Below, in pieces: positions 9,632 to 22,100 of a stretch of DNA of 64,000 nt. Where the stretch lies: assembly GCF_021917145.1 (NCBI RefSeq), contig NC_061070.1:14468772-14532771 (forward strand), in the 5' to 3' direction. Made by a program: the position numbers and the translations under genes. Below the pieces are notes generated by a model that worked only from the letters and a program-made list of their open reading frames with translations, had not been told where the DNA came from and made no database searches. The DNA comes from Hypomesus transpacificus. Lineage: Eukaryota; Chordata; Actinopteri; Osmeriformes; Osmeridae. Numbering within the stretch: the stretch's first letter is position 1; each line of letters opens with the position of its first letter.

Positions 9632-12600
9632 ATGTCAGTCAACAGATGCATGTTTATTTTCTCACGGGTGCCGCACAGAATTCGTGCGATATCTGTGCAA
9701 AACAGAAATGTACTCGACAGTCGTGCTAGGCATGTTGCTTCTGTAGCGTTATTTAAACATCCTCCGACGGGTCATCTGTCCCCAAGAAAACATGTTTCTT
9801 CCAACAGCTCTTCACGACCACCTGACACCTCGCTTTTTGTCCCCCTGAGCGTCAAAAGCGAGCTCACCGCGGATGCTAGTGTAGGAGCGGAGCTTACGCA
9901 GCCTCTGGATAAAAGTATGTCATTAGAGTTGTGATCTAATTATGAATAACTGATGAGAGCATTGTTGAGCTATATGTAAATATGAATCTATTAGCCAGCA
10001 CACAACAAGATAGTAATCAATAGGAAATGAGGGATGTGGCCGATGAGTTACCCAGAGTTGCTGATTTCGTCAGTTGTTGAAATTATTTATCTGGACAGGT
10101 GAACTTCTAAAAGTGTTGAATAAATTCTACAAGAGGCCAGAGATCCAAAAATTAGCAGCAGACCATGGTCTCGATGGTAAGAAAACTAATAATTGGCTAA
10201 CATTGCCATCCAACTATCCTGTTTTGGTTGAAGCCTTCCTCAAATCTGTCTGCCATTGTGTTTATCTCCAGCACGTCTCTTTCACCAAGCCTTCATCAGT
10301 TTTAGGAAGCATGTTTTGGAGATGTCTGCCATCTCTGCTGATCTTCACATCATTCTCAATGACATATGTTGTGGAGCAGGTAAGAGAAGGAACACTACTT
10401 CAGGATCAGATCCGGCTCCGCCCCTTTTATCAGTTCACTGACCTTGTATCCATGTTTGTGTGGTGTTTTTGTTCCCCAGGGCACATAGATGACATATATC
10501 CTTACTTCATGAGACACGCTAAGCGGATCTTTCCCATGTTGGACTGCATGGACGATCTTCGCAAAATTAGTGATCTGCGTGTTCCCGCCAACTGGTATGT
10601 TTGCCGCACAATCTTATTACATTTACATTTAGTAATTTAGCAGACGCTCTTATCCAGAGCAACTTACAGTAAGTACAGGGACATTCTCCCTGAGGCAAGT
10701 AGGGTGAAGTGCCTTGCCCAAAGACAGAACGTCATTTTTGCACGGCCGGGAATCGAACTAATAACCTTCTGATTCATAGCCCAACTCCCTAACCGCTCAG
10801 CCATCTGACCCCCCCCCCCCTTATCATTCTCAACATGTCATGAAGGTTTAATCTACCTGTTGGAAGGCCTCCTCAAGCTGGTCCATCCGCAAATAAGTAA
10901 AGTTATGGTTGCTTGACAGGCTGTGATGTGTGATGGTCTTTGATTTGTGTTGATGCTTGACAGGTACCCAGAGGCTAGGGCCATTCAAAGAAAGATCATA
11001 TTTCATGCTGGGCCCACAAACAGTGGGAAGACGTACCATGCCATCCAGAGGTACCTGGCAGCCAAGTCTGGGGTCTACTGTGGACCGCTGAAGCTGCTGG
11101 CCCATGAAATCTTTGAGAAGAGCAACAACTCAGTGCGTATTTTTGTTCTCTATCTAAAGTAGGTCGGGACAAGTAGGAACCCTTATCTAACTGTCTAGTA
11201 GTAGTTATTAGAATCTAAAAGGCAACTGTAACAATGTGATATTTGTGTCATGATGTCAGGAAGTGGCATGTGACTTGGTGACGGGAGAAGAAAGGACGTT
11301 TGTGGATCCAGAGGGGAGGCAAGCTGGTCATGTGGCCTGTACCATTGAGATGTGCAGCGTCAACACACCTTGTAAGTTGTTATCCTAAAATGTATAGAGT
11401 GTAGCTCCACACACCTGTAGACATTACAGTACTACTGAATTACCTCAGCAACTGTACAAATATGTTACCCATATTTGTACCAGATAATATATTGCATGGC
11501 AATTATTGTGTGTTTGTGTGTGTGTTTTTGACATGCAGATGAGGTTGCAGTGATAGATGAGATCCAGATGATCAGAGACTCGTCAAGGGGCTGGGCCTGG
11601 ACCAGGGCACTACTAGGTCAGTAACCACCGCAGCTATACTGTATAACCTCAGAGTATATGTTGGTGGTAGGTGCTAATCTGCAATCGTATTAGCTTCACA
11701 GTTCACAGTTACTACACTGGTCAAACCAGAACTGCTGACTAAAAGAAATTACCCAGACAAGTTAAGAATCATCAGTCAGAATGGTCCAGTGATGAGGAAG
11801 TCTGGTCTATGAAGCTTCTCCTAGCCAAGACTGTTGGTTCTAGTCTGTGTGTATACAGTGTAGAGTGGCTGAATATAGCCCTACTCAGACTTGGTGGCAT
11901 TTTCTAGTCCTTTCTTTCTGTGCGTGTAGGACTGTGTGCAGAGGAGATCCATGTGTGTGGCGAGCCTGCTGCCATTAACTTTGTCACTGAGCTCATGTAC
12001 ACTACAGGAGAGGAGGTAGAGGTGAGTCTGGGTAGTCATAGAGTAGGTACATCCTCAATCTTTCTTGAAATCTGACGGGTATTAAAAGTGACAGGAGAGC
12101 AGCTTTCATTCAGGGCTTTAATGTGTCACGCTAGGTGCGTAACTACCAGCGCCTGACCCCTTTCTCCATCATGGACCATGCTGTGGAGTCTCTGGACAAC
12201 CTCCACCCTGGAGACTGCATTGTGTGCTTCAGTAAAAACGACATCTATTCCATCAGTCGCCAGATTGAGATCCGTGGACAGGAGTGTGCGGTCATCTACG
12301 GCAGTCTGCCCCCTGGTAAGACCCCTCACCCTGAATGGTATACATTTACATTTATTCATTTAGCAAACGCTTTTATCCAAAGCGACTTCCAAGAGAGAGC
12401 TTTACAAAGTGCATAGGTCACTGATAATAACAACAAGATAGCCCCAAAGCATTGCGGGTAGCCAAAAACAAGAAGTACATATTGTGAACAACCAAAAAGT
12501 TATAGGTATAGATGCAAGCATGTTGGCAGTCAGCCTAGTATCTCTCTAAAACTGTGGTCTCTCTCTGGTTTCTCAAGGCACCAAGCTTTCTCAGGCAAAG

Positions 12601-14913
12601 AAGTTCAATGACCCCGACGACCCCTGCAAGATTCTGGTGGCCACAGACGCCATAGGCATGGGTCTGAACCTGTGAGTGGAGCCGAAACTGTTTGCTCCTT
12701 CATTTGTTTCGTAAACTGACTCTAAATCTTTATTAGTTTGCACTATTTCCTTTAGCATCTCATATCCTGTGCCCTGTCATGACAATGTCAACCCTATTTC
12801 CAGTGTCCTACCTTAAGCTGTGTCATGTTCCCCTTGTCAGGAGTATCAAGCGCATCATCTTCAACTCTCTGGTGAAGCCCAACATTAACGAGAAGGGGGA
12901 GAAGCACATGGAAACCATCTCCACCTCCCAGGCCCTGCAAATTGCCGGCAGGGCTGGCCGCTTCAGCTCAATCTTCAAAGAGGGACATGTCACCACCATG
13001 TATCGAGATGACCTTGTTGTCCTCAGGGATCTCCTCAGTCACAGTGTTGAGCCCATCAAGGTCAGGACCGGATCCAGGTTATTCCTCTCTATTAGGTTCT
13101 AGCAGTGGCCTCGATTTAGCTTTCCTCATGGCGAGGAACCAGAAGCTAACGTTTCAAAAAATGTCTTGCTTAACATGCAGGAAAGTGTATCAAATGCACT
13201 TATTAAAAAATCTAACCCTAAATATTAATATTTGTGGTGTGTTCTATTAATGTCCTTAGTAGTGTTATGGCTTATGGCTTCGTCCTGTATTATTTTCGGT
13301 CACAGACAGCAGGTCTCCATCCTACAGCTGAGCAGATTGAGATGTTTGCCTACCACCTACCAGATGCCACTCTCTCCAACCTCATAGTGAGTATACATGA
13401 GTATACATAGTTCTTGAGCTGCCACATAAGAACTATCACAATTTTCTCATTTTTGAATGGTTTCAAATGTAGTTCAACTCCACTGTCTGGATCTCCTCAG
13501 GATATCTTTGTGAGTCTCTCTCAAGTGGACGGCCTCTACTTCGTCTGCAACATTGACGACTTCAAGTTTCTGGCCGACATGATTCAGCACATCCCTCTGA
13601 ACCTGCGCTCGCGCTATGTCTTCTGCACAGCGCCCATCAACAAGAAACAGCCCTTCGTCTGCACCTCCTTCCTCAAGGTAGGGCTTCGGTCACACAAACT
13701 GACATAGAGGCAGGTTAGCAGGCAGGCTAGAGACAGGGTGGTATGTAGACTGACCCACAGGTAGGTAGCAGGTTAAGCTGTCAGGGGAAGTGCTCTCCTC
13801 CTCATAATGTGTCAGACTTTTTCACAGACAGCCTTTAACTGGCGACATGACTAGGAATCTGCCTAAGGAGTGTAATATGATTCATGTCCTGATATGACAT
13901 TAGCACCAGCTTTTTAGCTTTAACTACAGTCTGACCAATTGTAGTGATAACAGTTTATGGTAGTCTGGGCTTGGTAAGACTGTTAATTGCACAGTAACTA
14001 TATTGATACAATTTGTGACATGTCATGGGGACTTTGATCCTACTTTTCTAAGTATTGATAACGGTTATTATAGTCTGTATATGCTATTACAATGATAAGG
14101 ACTAGGGTATGTGTCTAGGTTTTTTGGTCTGGGTTGTGAGGTCTTTGTGATAGGATGTCCTTTGTCTCCAGTTCGCCAGACAGTTCAGTCGAGATGAGCC
14201 CCTGACCTTTGAGTGGGTGTGTCGTCAAATCAACTGGCCGCTGGTCCCACCCAAAAACATCAAAGACCTGGTGCATCTGGAGGCTGTGCATGATGTTCTA
14301 GATCTCTACCTCTGGCTAAGGTATGTTGTAGACCTTTTCTGTAGACCTCAATCTCTAGCTGAGGTGTCAGTTCTGTTCTTGATATCAAAGATAAAAAGGA
14401 CAGGCCACAGTTGCTAATTCTCTAATAAAATGTGTGCATTGTCATTTTTCTTTGGTTTTACATAGTCTATAATGGAAGGAGTGATGTTATGTTATGTTAT
14501 GTTAGTGATGATTTACTGTTGTTGCGTGCAGCTATCGGTTCATGGACATGTTCCCAGACGCGAACCATGTGAGGGTGATCCAGCAGGAACTGGACGACAT
14601 CATCCAGCTGGGTGTCCGGAACATCACCCGCCTCATCAGAGCCACCGAGGCTGCGGACCCCTCGGCTGGCCAGCAGCAGAAGCACGCTGTCCCCCTCAGA
14701 CGGAGCCGCAAGCCTGCAGGGAGCGGAGGCACGGGCAAGGACATCTCGCTGGGGTCTCGCCTGGTCAAGGATGGCTTGCTGACCTCTGACCTCCTGAGAC
14801 AGCTGCAGAGGGAGTGGTCTAAAGAACACACCTCCGTTGGAGAGATGGCTAACCCAATAACGACAGCCGGGACAGGAAAAGACAAAAACAAAGTGAAGAA
14901 GAAGAAGAAATGA
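9632..14913 (+). CDS. supv3l1: ATP-dependent RNA helicase SUPV3L1, mitochondrial (15 exons, 772 aa)
   Basis: Exons: 9632-9914, 10099-10176, 10272-10379, 10480-10594, 10964-11132, 11260-11371, 11539-11616, 11930-12021, 12135-12315, 12578-12671, 12841-13060, 13306-13386, 13501-13677, 14172-14320, 14532-14913. The 2319 bases stay in frame, giving 772 residues (human about 786). SUV3 is a Ski2-like helicase that unwinds RNA and DNA. With PNPase it forms the mitochondrial RNA degradosome. Visible motifs are Walker A GPTNSGKT (exon 5), the DExH-type box VIDEIQM (exon 7), GSLPPGTKL, the motif V-like [10 protein letters not shown] and motif [13 protein letters not shown] (exon 11). The N terminus is Arg-rich with almost no acidic residues, as expected for a mitochondrial targeting peptide. 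The C terminus is a Lys-rich tail. SINE-type repeats sit in introns 4 and 9. Confidence 0.96.
10620..10809 (-). repeat. tRNA-derived SINE in supv3l1 intron 4
   Basis: Read on the minus strand it starts gtcagatggctgagcggtta, with a pol III A-box-like segment at 10790-10803. It continues with a B box (gttcgattccc, 10748-10758) and ends in a gtaaatgtaaat tail. It is closely similar along its length to the copy at 19320-19509. The head resembles a Leu/Ser-type tRNA. It lies antisense to the gene, and a poly-C run directly follows at 10809. Confidence 0.85.
12342..12420. repeat. Dispersed repeat sharing the SINE tail, supv3l1 intron 9
   Basis: The sequence acatttacatttattcattt and the following cttttatccaaagcgactt resemble the tail half of the SINEs at 10620 and 19320. 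The sequence then diverges (aagagagagctttacaaagt). It is probably another family using the same tail; its right limit, possibly near 12540, is uncertain. Confidence 0.55.
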
Positions 14914-16121
14914 GTGTGTGTCTGACAGAAGGATTCAGAGAAGGTTTTAGTTTTATAAATGGAGGATTTTGTCACCTCTTCACCGAACTGAACTAAAAAT
15001 ATCATATAATATCTGAGACAGTACAATGGAGATAGTTAGTTCCTTTTACATACCTAAAAAAACTACATGGTTCCAGAAGACTTTGGTCAATTTCAGCATC
15101 AAACACTGGTACACACCAATGTCCTATACTGTATGTGCTGTAAAATCCTGATTGGAGACTGCAATGAGTTAATAAACTCAACGTTGTGATATTTGTAGAG
15201 GAGACACCTGTAGTGGATCATTTAACAGAAACTGTTGTAAAATATAAAACAATTTGACTTGGAGTCAGGTGATGCAACAAAGTATAAAGATAGAAAGATA
15301 AAGTCCCTAAATCGGGATACCATGAATTCCTTAAATTTTTCTCTTTCTCCACCTCTCATCAGACTCCAGTTTCTCCTCTACTTTCTTGCTCTCTCCCCCT
15401 ACCTCCCATTGCCCCCACCCATCTCTTTCTGCATTCCTCTCCTGTGAGGATTAGACCTCCAGACTACTGCCAGTAGGAGAGATGCCAGAGCTTTGACCAA
15501 CACAATACCCTGATATACCCTGATACTAAACAACCAAAAGACCACTGAGCTGAATCAAGCCGTGTTTTATTTAGGTGGGAATCATTTCTACTTTCCTACA
15601 ATTGTACCCTTGATGTCTGCACAGCCACACCAGTGAATGACCAGGCTTTGGCCTCTATTGTCACGTCTGTTGTTTAACCCCTGCTGATCTTACGGTCTGG
15701 GGGAGACCCCGTAGTGCCCCAGGAAGTGCTCCCTGGACTAGTATCAAGGCATTGCTAGGAGAAACTCAAGTGTGGATGAGAGAGGGAGGAAGGAGAGAGG
15801 GTGGGGCTTATAGCAACTTTGCATGTGAGAGGGAGAAGGAGGGATCTAGAGAGAGAGGGAGGTCTTTTAATTATTGAGCCAGTGGAACCTTAACTTGTCC
15901 CAGGATAAGACAAAAAAACTGTAACAAGACCTGCTATAGTCAAACACCCAGCCAACAAGAGAGAGAGAGAGAGAGAGAGAAAGGAAGACCAATCTTTGAA
16001 GGGGGGACGAGCGAAAACACACTTAAGAGGAGAACTTGTGGAGACTGCTCAGATATTACTCCCACCTGACTGGTGTGGTGCCACTGACCAAGGAAATCTA
16101 CCACTGCATGCAAGAGTCAAC
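14914..16121. other. supv3l1 3' UTR and hkdc1 upstream region
   Basis: AATAAA at 15171-15176 is the likely supv3l1 poly(A) signal, 258 bases after the stop. The rest lacks a recognisable exon. It is purine-rich around 15770-15860, and a (GA)n run at 15959-15980 lies about 140 bases before the hkdc1 start codon, so it may be in the 5' UTR or promoter. Confidence 0.5.
15171..15176 (+). promoter_or_regulatory. Poly(A) signal AATAAA of supv3l1
   Basis: Canonical hexamer in aatgagttaataaactc, 258 bases downstream of the supv3l1 stop codon. Confidence 0.6.
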
Positions 16122-19100
16122 ATGTTTGCTGTCCACTTGCTCTCCTTTTATTTCTCCAAACTACAGGAGGACCAAATAAAAAAGGTGACCAGATGCGTTT
16201 TTAGAAGTGAACTTAATGAAAAAAATATATATTTGACTGTATTTTATGCTGATTCTGAAAGTGTTCAAGGTAATAACTAAGGCCTGATTTTAATGACAAC
16301 TGGTTGTGGGAATTAAGATCATGTGATTGTGGACTCCCTAGTTAGTTCTTTAATATACTGATTCATGTGTCTTTGTTTCCTTCTGTTACCTGAGTAATCA
16401 TTAACACAGTGTGTGGGCCTGTGTCATACTCCTCAAATCAAACTAGTAACAGAGGGACCTTGTCCTCTTGATCAAGCTTCGCATCAGTGTTGATACCATC
16501 ACTGATACAGAGGACAGGCAGTGTCCTGGCTGGAATGACTGGTCCTGAATGTTTAACTCGTGTTGGCTTATAGCAAAGGACGCAGGGTCGATCAACAAAA
16601 AAAAACGTCCTTCTCTATCTTCTCAAACATTTTTCATTGTGTGGGGTTTTCCATCAATTAATGTGGATGGAATTGATCATGTGATACTCAGTAACTCAGT
16701 TATTTTGTATATGTCAGATGAGATTTACCATCACAGACTACTTGTTACAGATAGAAATGTCTGCATGCATGTAGTTTGACCCTCTCTGCGTGGTCTCACA
16801 TGCTGTTGTCTGCCTTCACAATGGATGAAGCGTCAGCTAAACCCGTGTGACCATGGTGAAATTCTTTGTTCTTTAACTCTGACCTTTACTGTTTGTTTGG
16901 TTTCGTTTGAAGTTTGCTTCTTGGGAACTGGGAGAAAATGAAAGACAGCCTTTAATATAGTGTGTGAAACTGCAGACACAGGAAGTATCCCTTTGTGACA
17001 TCCTTCTTCTTCATTTCCCACAAATCCCAAAATAATATGGATGTTTGAAATAAAAGATAGGGTGACAATTCCCATAATGCCTCGGATCCCCTAAAGACAC
17101 CAAGTAACTTCCTCTTTGTCCCATATGAATAGCTTTCTGACCACACTGTCCTCTGGTGCCCCCAGGTGGACAGGTTCCTGTATGCCATGCGTCTGTCAGA
17201 CGAGCAGCTGAAGGACATCTCAGCTCGCTTCATGGTGGAGATGGAGAAGGGGCTGTCCAACGAGAGCAACGCTACGTCCACTGTCAAGATGCTTCCAACG
17301 CATGTCCGCTGTACTCCCGACGGATCAGGTGTGCTGTGGGCCTTTTCTGTGGTTGTCTGTCCAACCTTCAGTGGTGTGTGTTGAACCTAAGCAGGTGCTA
17401 TAGTGAGCTTACAAAAGCTAACAGTGTGTGTCTTCTGCACCGTAGAGAAGGGGGAGTTTCTGGCTCTGGACCTGGGGGGCTCCAAGTTCAAGGTGCTGCA
17501 GGTGAGGGTATGTGAGGATGGCAGGGGTGGGAAGGTGGAGATGGACAGTGAGACCTATCCAGTCCCAGCAGAGCTACGCAGCGGCCGGGGCAGTGAGGTG
17601 AGACCCAGAGGGTTGAGCGGAGTCACTTCCTAGTATCTCAGGATCCCCCATAGTGAATATCAGTCTTTTGGAATATATCCATCTGTTTGACTCCTCCATC
17701 CCTCTGTCCCTCCCTTCTGCAGTTTTTTGACCATGTTGCTGAATCTCTGAAGGACTTCATGCAAAAGAAAAATATCATGCAGAAGAAGCAACCTCTGGGC
17801 CTTACTTTCTCCTTCCCCTGTCTGCAGTCCACAGTTGACCAGGTAGGGGACAGGACATAACACGCCACAATGCCTGAATGGAAGATAACACACATCCTGG
17901 ATGACTCAATCTCCCTGCGAATCGTAATGGATGACTTATCTGTCAGGCGACTGAAATAGTAACCAATTGGTCATTAAAACGATATCATGCATTTCCTTTT
18001 GCCATGATGTCAAGGATTTGTAGTGCTGTGCAATAGCTCATTGCATCATGGTGGAGGATCATGTGACTGCATGCAGACCACAGACCCTGCTCTTCTGTCT
18101 GGCCTTGACCTAGGGAGTGCTGCTGTCCTGGTCCAAGAACTTTAAGGCCAGGGGAGTCCAGGGGACCAACGTGATGGAGAGCCTCAGACAGGCTATCCAA
18201 AGAGCCGGGGTTAGATCACCTCCTCCACATACTACACTGAAAGACAGTCACTGCTCACAGCAAGTGTATTTTCATCTGCGCTTATTGGTGAAACAGGCCG
18301 CATGAATTTAGTGTGTGTGTGTGTTTGTGATTCAGGTCATTGATGTCGACGTCCTTGCGCTGGTCAACGACACTGTGGGAGCCATGATGACTTGTGGTTA
18401 CGATGATCAGCGCTGTGAAGTGGGAGTTATCGTAGGTTAGAAAATAAACACACACTAGTACACACTATTACACACACAGATAGACACACATATACTGGAA
18501 ATAAATGCATTACAAACACAGATGACTTTGCATAGAAACAATTAACTAAATCCAGTATTTAAATAACGCCTGCACCGTGCAACTTATGGTGACGCGACAT
18601 TTTTAAACGGCCTATTGTGTTTGCTTTGCTTACTGCATGAGTGAACTGTGTGGTGGCAGCATGTGTGGGGCCACTGTCAATATTGCCTGTTAGCTTAAGA
18701 CAAATAAACCTTTCTCCCAGGTACGGGCACCAATGCATGCTACATGGAGGAGCTGAGGCACATTGACCTGGTGGAGGGGGATGAGGGCAGGATGTGCATC
18801 AACACAGAGTGGGGTGCCTTCGGGGATGATGGGAGACTGGATGATTTCATCACTAAGTTTGACAGAGAGATCGACGCCGCCTCTGTCAACCCTGGAAAAC
18901 AGCTGTACGCATCTCCTCTCCTCTTCGTTCCTCTCCTCTTCTCCCTTTTCTCTCTTCCATTTTAAAATAACATTCCCCCATTTATGCTTGTCCGTGTGTT
19001 TTGTGTGTGTGATGTGTACTGGATGTGTATATGTTTGTGTCAGGTTTGAGAAGATGGTGAGTGGGTTGTACCTGGGGGAGCTGGTGAGGTTAATCTTGTT

Positions 19101-22100
19101 GAAGATGGCCAAGGAAGGACTGCTGTTTGGAGGTGGGCTGTCGGATGCTCTCCGGACCAAAGGCAAACTGGAGACCAGACATATATGCATGATGGAAGAG
19201 TAAGACCACTCTCATCTCCGTCTCATCTACACTGCTCAGTCACTCAGTCACTCATAGCCCGGAACACTGTTTTTAAACAGCTCTGTGAAGCAGACATTTA
19301 GAACACAAAAAATTAAATTACATTTACATTTAGTCATTTAGCAGACGCTCTTATCCAGAGCGACTTACAGAAAGTACAGGGACATTCCCCCCGAAGCAAG
19401 TAGGGTGAAGTGCCTTGCCCAGGGACACAACGTAATTTGGCATGGCGGGGAATCGATCCGGCAACCTTCTGATTACTAGCCCGACTCCCTCACCGCTCAG
19501 CCATCTGACTCCGATGATGTACATCACCGTGTGTGATGTATGTGTGCGTGTCCTCCTGCAGGTATAAGGATGGCCTGAGGAACACCAGAGAGGTGCTGGT
19601 CGACCTGGGCTTGAGCCCCTCGGATGACGACTGTCTGGCTGTGCAGCATGTCTGTACCCTGGTCTCCTTCAGGTCCTCCAACCTCTGTGCTGCCACACTC
19701 GCCGCCATTCTCACACGCATACGCACCAACAGGAAGCTAAAAACACTCCGCATCACGGTGGGAATGGACGGGACTGTCTACAAGACACACCCCCAGTACG
19801 TAAACGCACCCCCAGTGTCATGGTAACCCCCTGTCACGGCGCACCACAATATGAACAGAATAGTTTTAACAGCCTGCAACATATTTTAGACATGAATTGC
19901 ATGAACAGGGAAGTGTTTATAGCAGTCTGTTGATGGCTAGAAGCAGCTGTCTTTAATTGACTCTGAACAGAGTTGGTACCTCGATGCTTCTTAATAGCAG
20001 GCTCCTCCCCTAACAGGTATGCCAGGAGGCTTCACAAGGTGGTGCGTCGCCTCGTACCCGATTGTCACGTCCGCTTCCTGCTCTCCGAGAGCGGCAGTGG
20101 GAAGGGGGCTGCCATGGTAACGGCGGTGGCGCAGCGGTTGGCGGAGCAGCACGCTCAGATGGAGGCCACCCTGGAGCCATTCAGGCTGACCCCAGAGCAG
20201 CTGGGGCTGGTCAGGGACAGGATGAGGGCCAGTCTAGAGCAAGGACTGAAAAGGGAGAGCAAGGACTCAGTGAAGCCAGTGAAGATGCTGCCCTCATACG
20301 TGTTCAAGACCCCCGACGGAACAGGTGAGACCAGGGCTGCTGGGACTACCTCATAGTTTTAATAAAGAGCCCCAGGTTTATTTGGAATGTCTATGTTAAA
20401 TATGTATGGTCATCAGGACTGGTCTTATTTCTACAAAACTGGGTACTGTCAATCCTGCTGTTTGTACTGTATGTACACATGTATGATTGGGTGCTTTAAA
20501 GCTGTTCTAAGCTGTTAGTGACAAGCATGGCGTTGGTGTTTCAGAGGGAGGAAAATTCCTGGCGTTAGATCTCGGAGGAACCAATTTCCGGGTGTTGGTG
20601 GTGAAGATCCGTAGCGGGATCCGGCGCTCGGTCTGCATGTATAACAAGATCTACGCCATCCCCCAGGAGATCATGCAGGGCACAGGGGAGGAGGTGAGAC
20701 CCAACACACGTTCATACACACTCACACACACACACACTCTTGATACAACATACAATATACAGTATATCAACTCTAAACATGTCCCTGTTCTTACCCTCGG
20801 TGTGTGCAGCTGTTTGACCACATAGTTCACTGTGTTTCTGACTTCCTGGACTACATGGGGATGAAGAACACCCGTCTTCCGCTGGGCTTCACCTTCTCCT
20901 TCCCCTGCCAGCAGGCAGGAATAGACAAGGTGATCAGTCTACACAACGAGCCTCCGATTGACTTGACAAAGAGTCAGGGAGTGACTGTATTGGTTGTAAT
21001 GGTTCCCATTGTGACGTATGCTCCCTCAGGGTACCTTGGTGAGCTGGACCAAGGGTTTTAAGGCCACTGACTGTGAAGGATATGATGTCGTGGACATGCT
21101 TAGGGAGGCCATCAAGAGACGCAACGTGAGTGGAAGAGACCTTATGACGCCTTGTCCCCAGCCAGGTGATTGGTTGTCTGATATCTACTGTGTTTCCATG
21201 GTTCCTGCAGGAGTTCGACTTGGACATTGTTGCCGTGGTCAACGACACGGTGGGAACTATGATGACGTGTGCGTACGAGGATACGCGGTGTGAGGTTGGA
21301 CTCATCGCTGGTATGTGTCCGGTTACTAGGCCATTTGTAGAAAAAAATAACAGTTGAATTCAGTTTCCATATCCTCAAACTTTACCCACCCAAATCCAAA
21401 CCCTAGGATCCTAATAAAAAATCAAGGAAAGAAAGTCCTGGAAAAGAGGACACTACAAAACATACATAGCAATAATGTATAGTATATTTTTCATAATAAT
21501 GTGTTGGCATGCATCTGCTGACAGTGTTTGTGTGGTGCTGCCTTACAGGGACGGGCAGTAACGTGTGCTACATGGAGGAGATGAGGAACATTGAGATGGT
21601 GGAGGGGGACGAGGGCCAGATGTGCATCAACACTGAGTGGGGGGGTTTCGGGGAGGACGGCTGCATCGACGACATCAGGACCAGGTTTGACGGAGAGGTG
21701 GACAAGGGGTCCCTCAACATCGGGAAGCAACAGTAAGACACAAAGCCACTTTGTTCCCTGTCCTTCCTTTTTCCTCTGATCTCTTCTTTTTAAAGTATCG
21801 CATCTTGGTGTCGGTTTAAGAAGTATGCGTGTGTGTGTGTCCATCCAGGTTTGAAAAGATGACCAGTGGGATGTATCTGGGGGAGATTGTCCGACAGATC
21901 CTGATTGACCTGACCAGGAGAGGCCTGCTATTCAGAGGACATGTTACTGAGACTCTGAACACTAGGGGAATTTTTGAAACCAAGTTCCTGTCTCAAATAG
22001 AAAGGTAGACTTGCTGACCACTGAATGTGCAACACCTCACCTCAGCGGTTCAGCAACTCAATCTAATGTAAAAGATGTGATCAATTTACGCTGGCTTTGG

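Noticed and set aside
10790-10803. Genuine tRNA gene on the minus strand
   Set aside because: A and B boxes are present, but the body does not fold as a full tRNA and it is joined to a SINE body and tail; a second copy exists at 19320.
14532-15026. 164-codon minus-strand frame opposite supv3l1 exon 15
   Set aside because: Shadow of the real plus-strand exon; the plus frame has family identity and correct splice phase.
18690-19190. 166-codon minus-strand frame over hkdc1 exons 7-8
   Set aside because: Antisense shadow crossing an intron; the sense exons match hexokinase.
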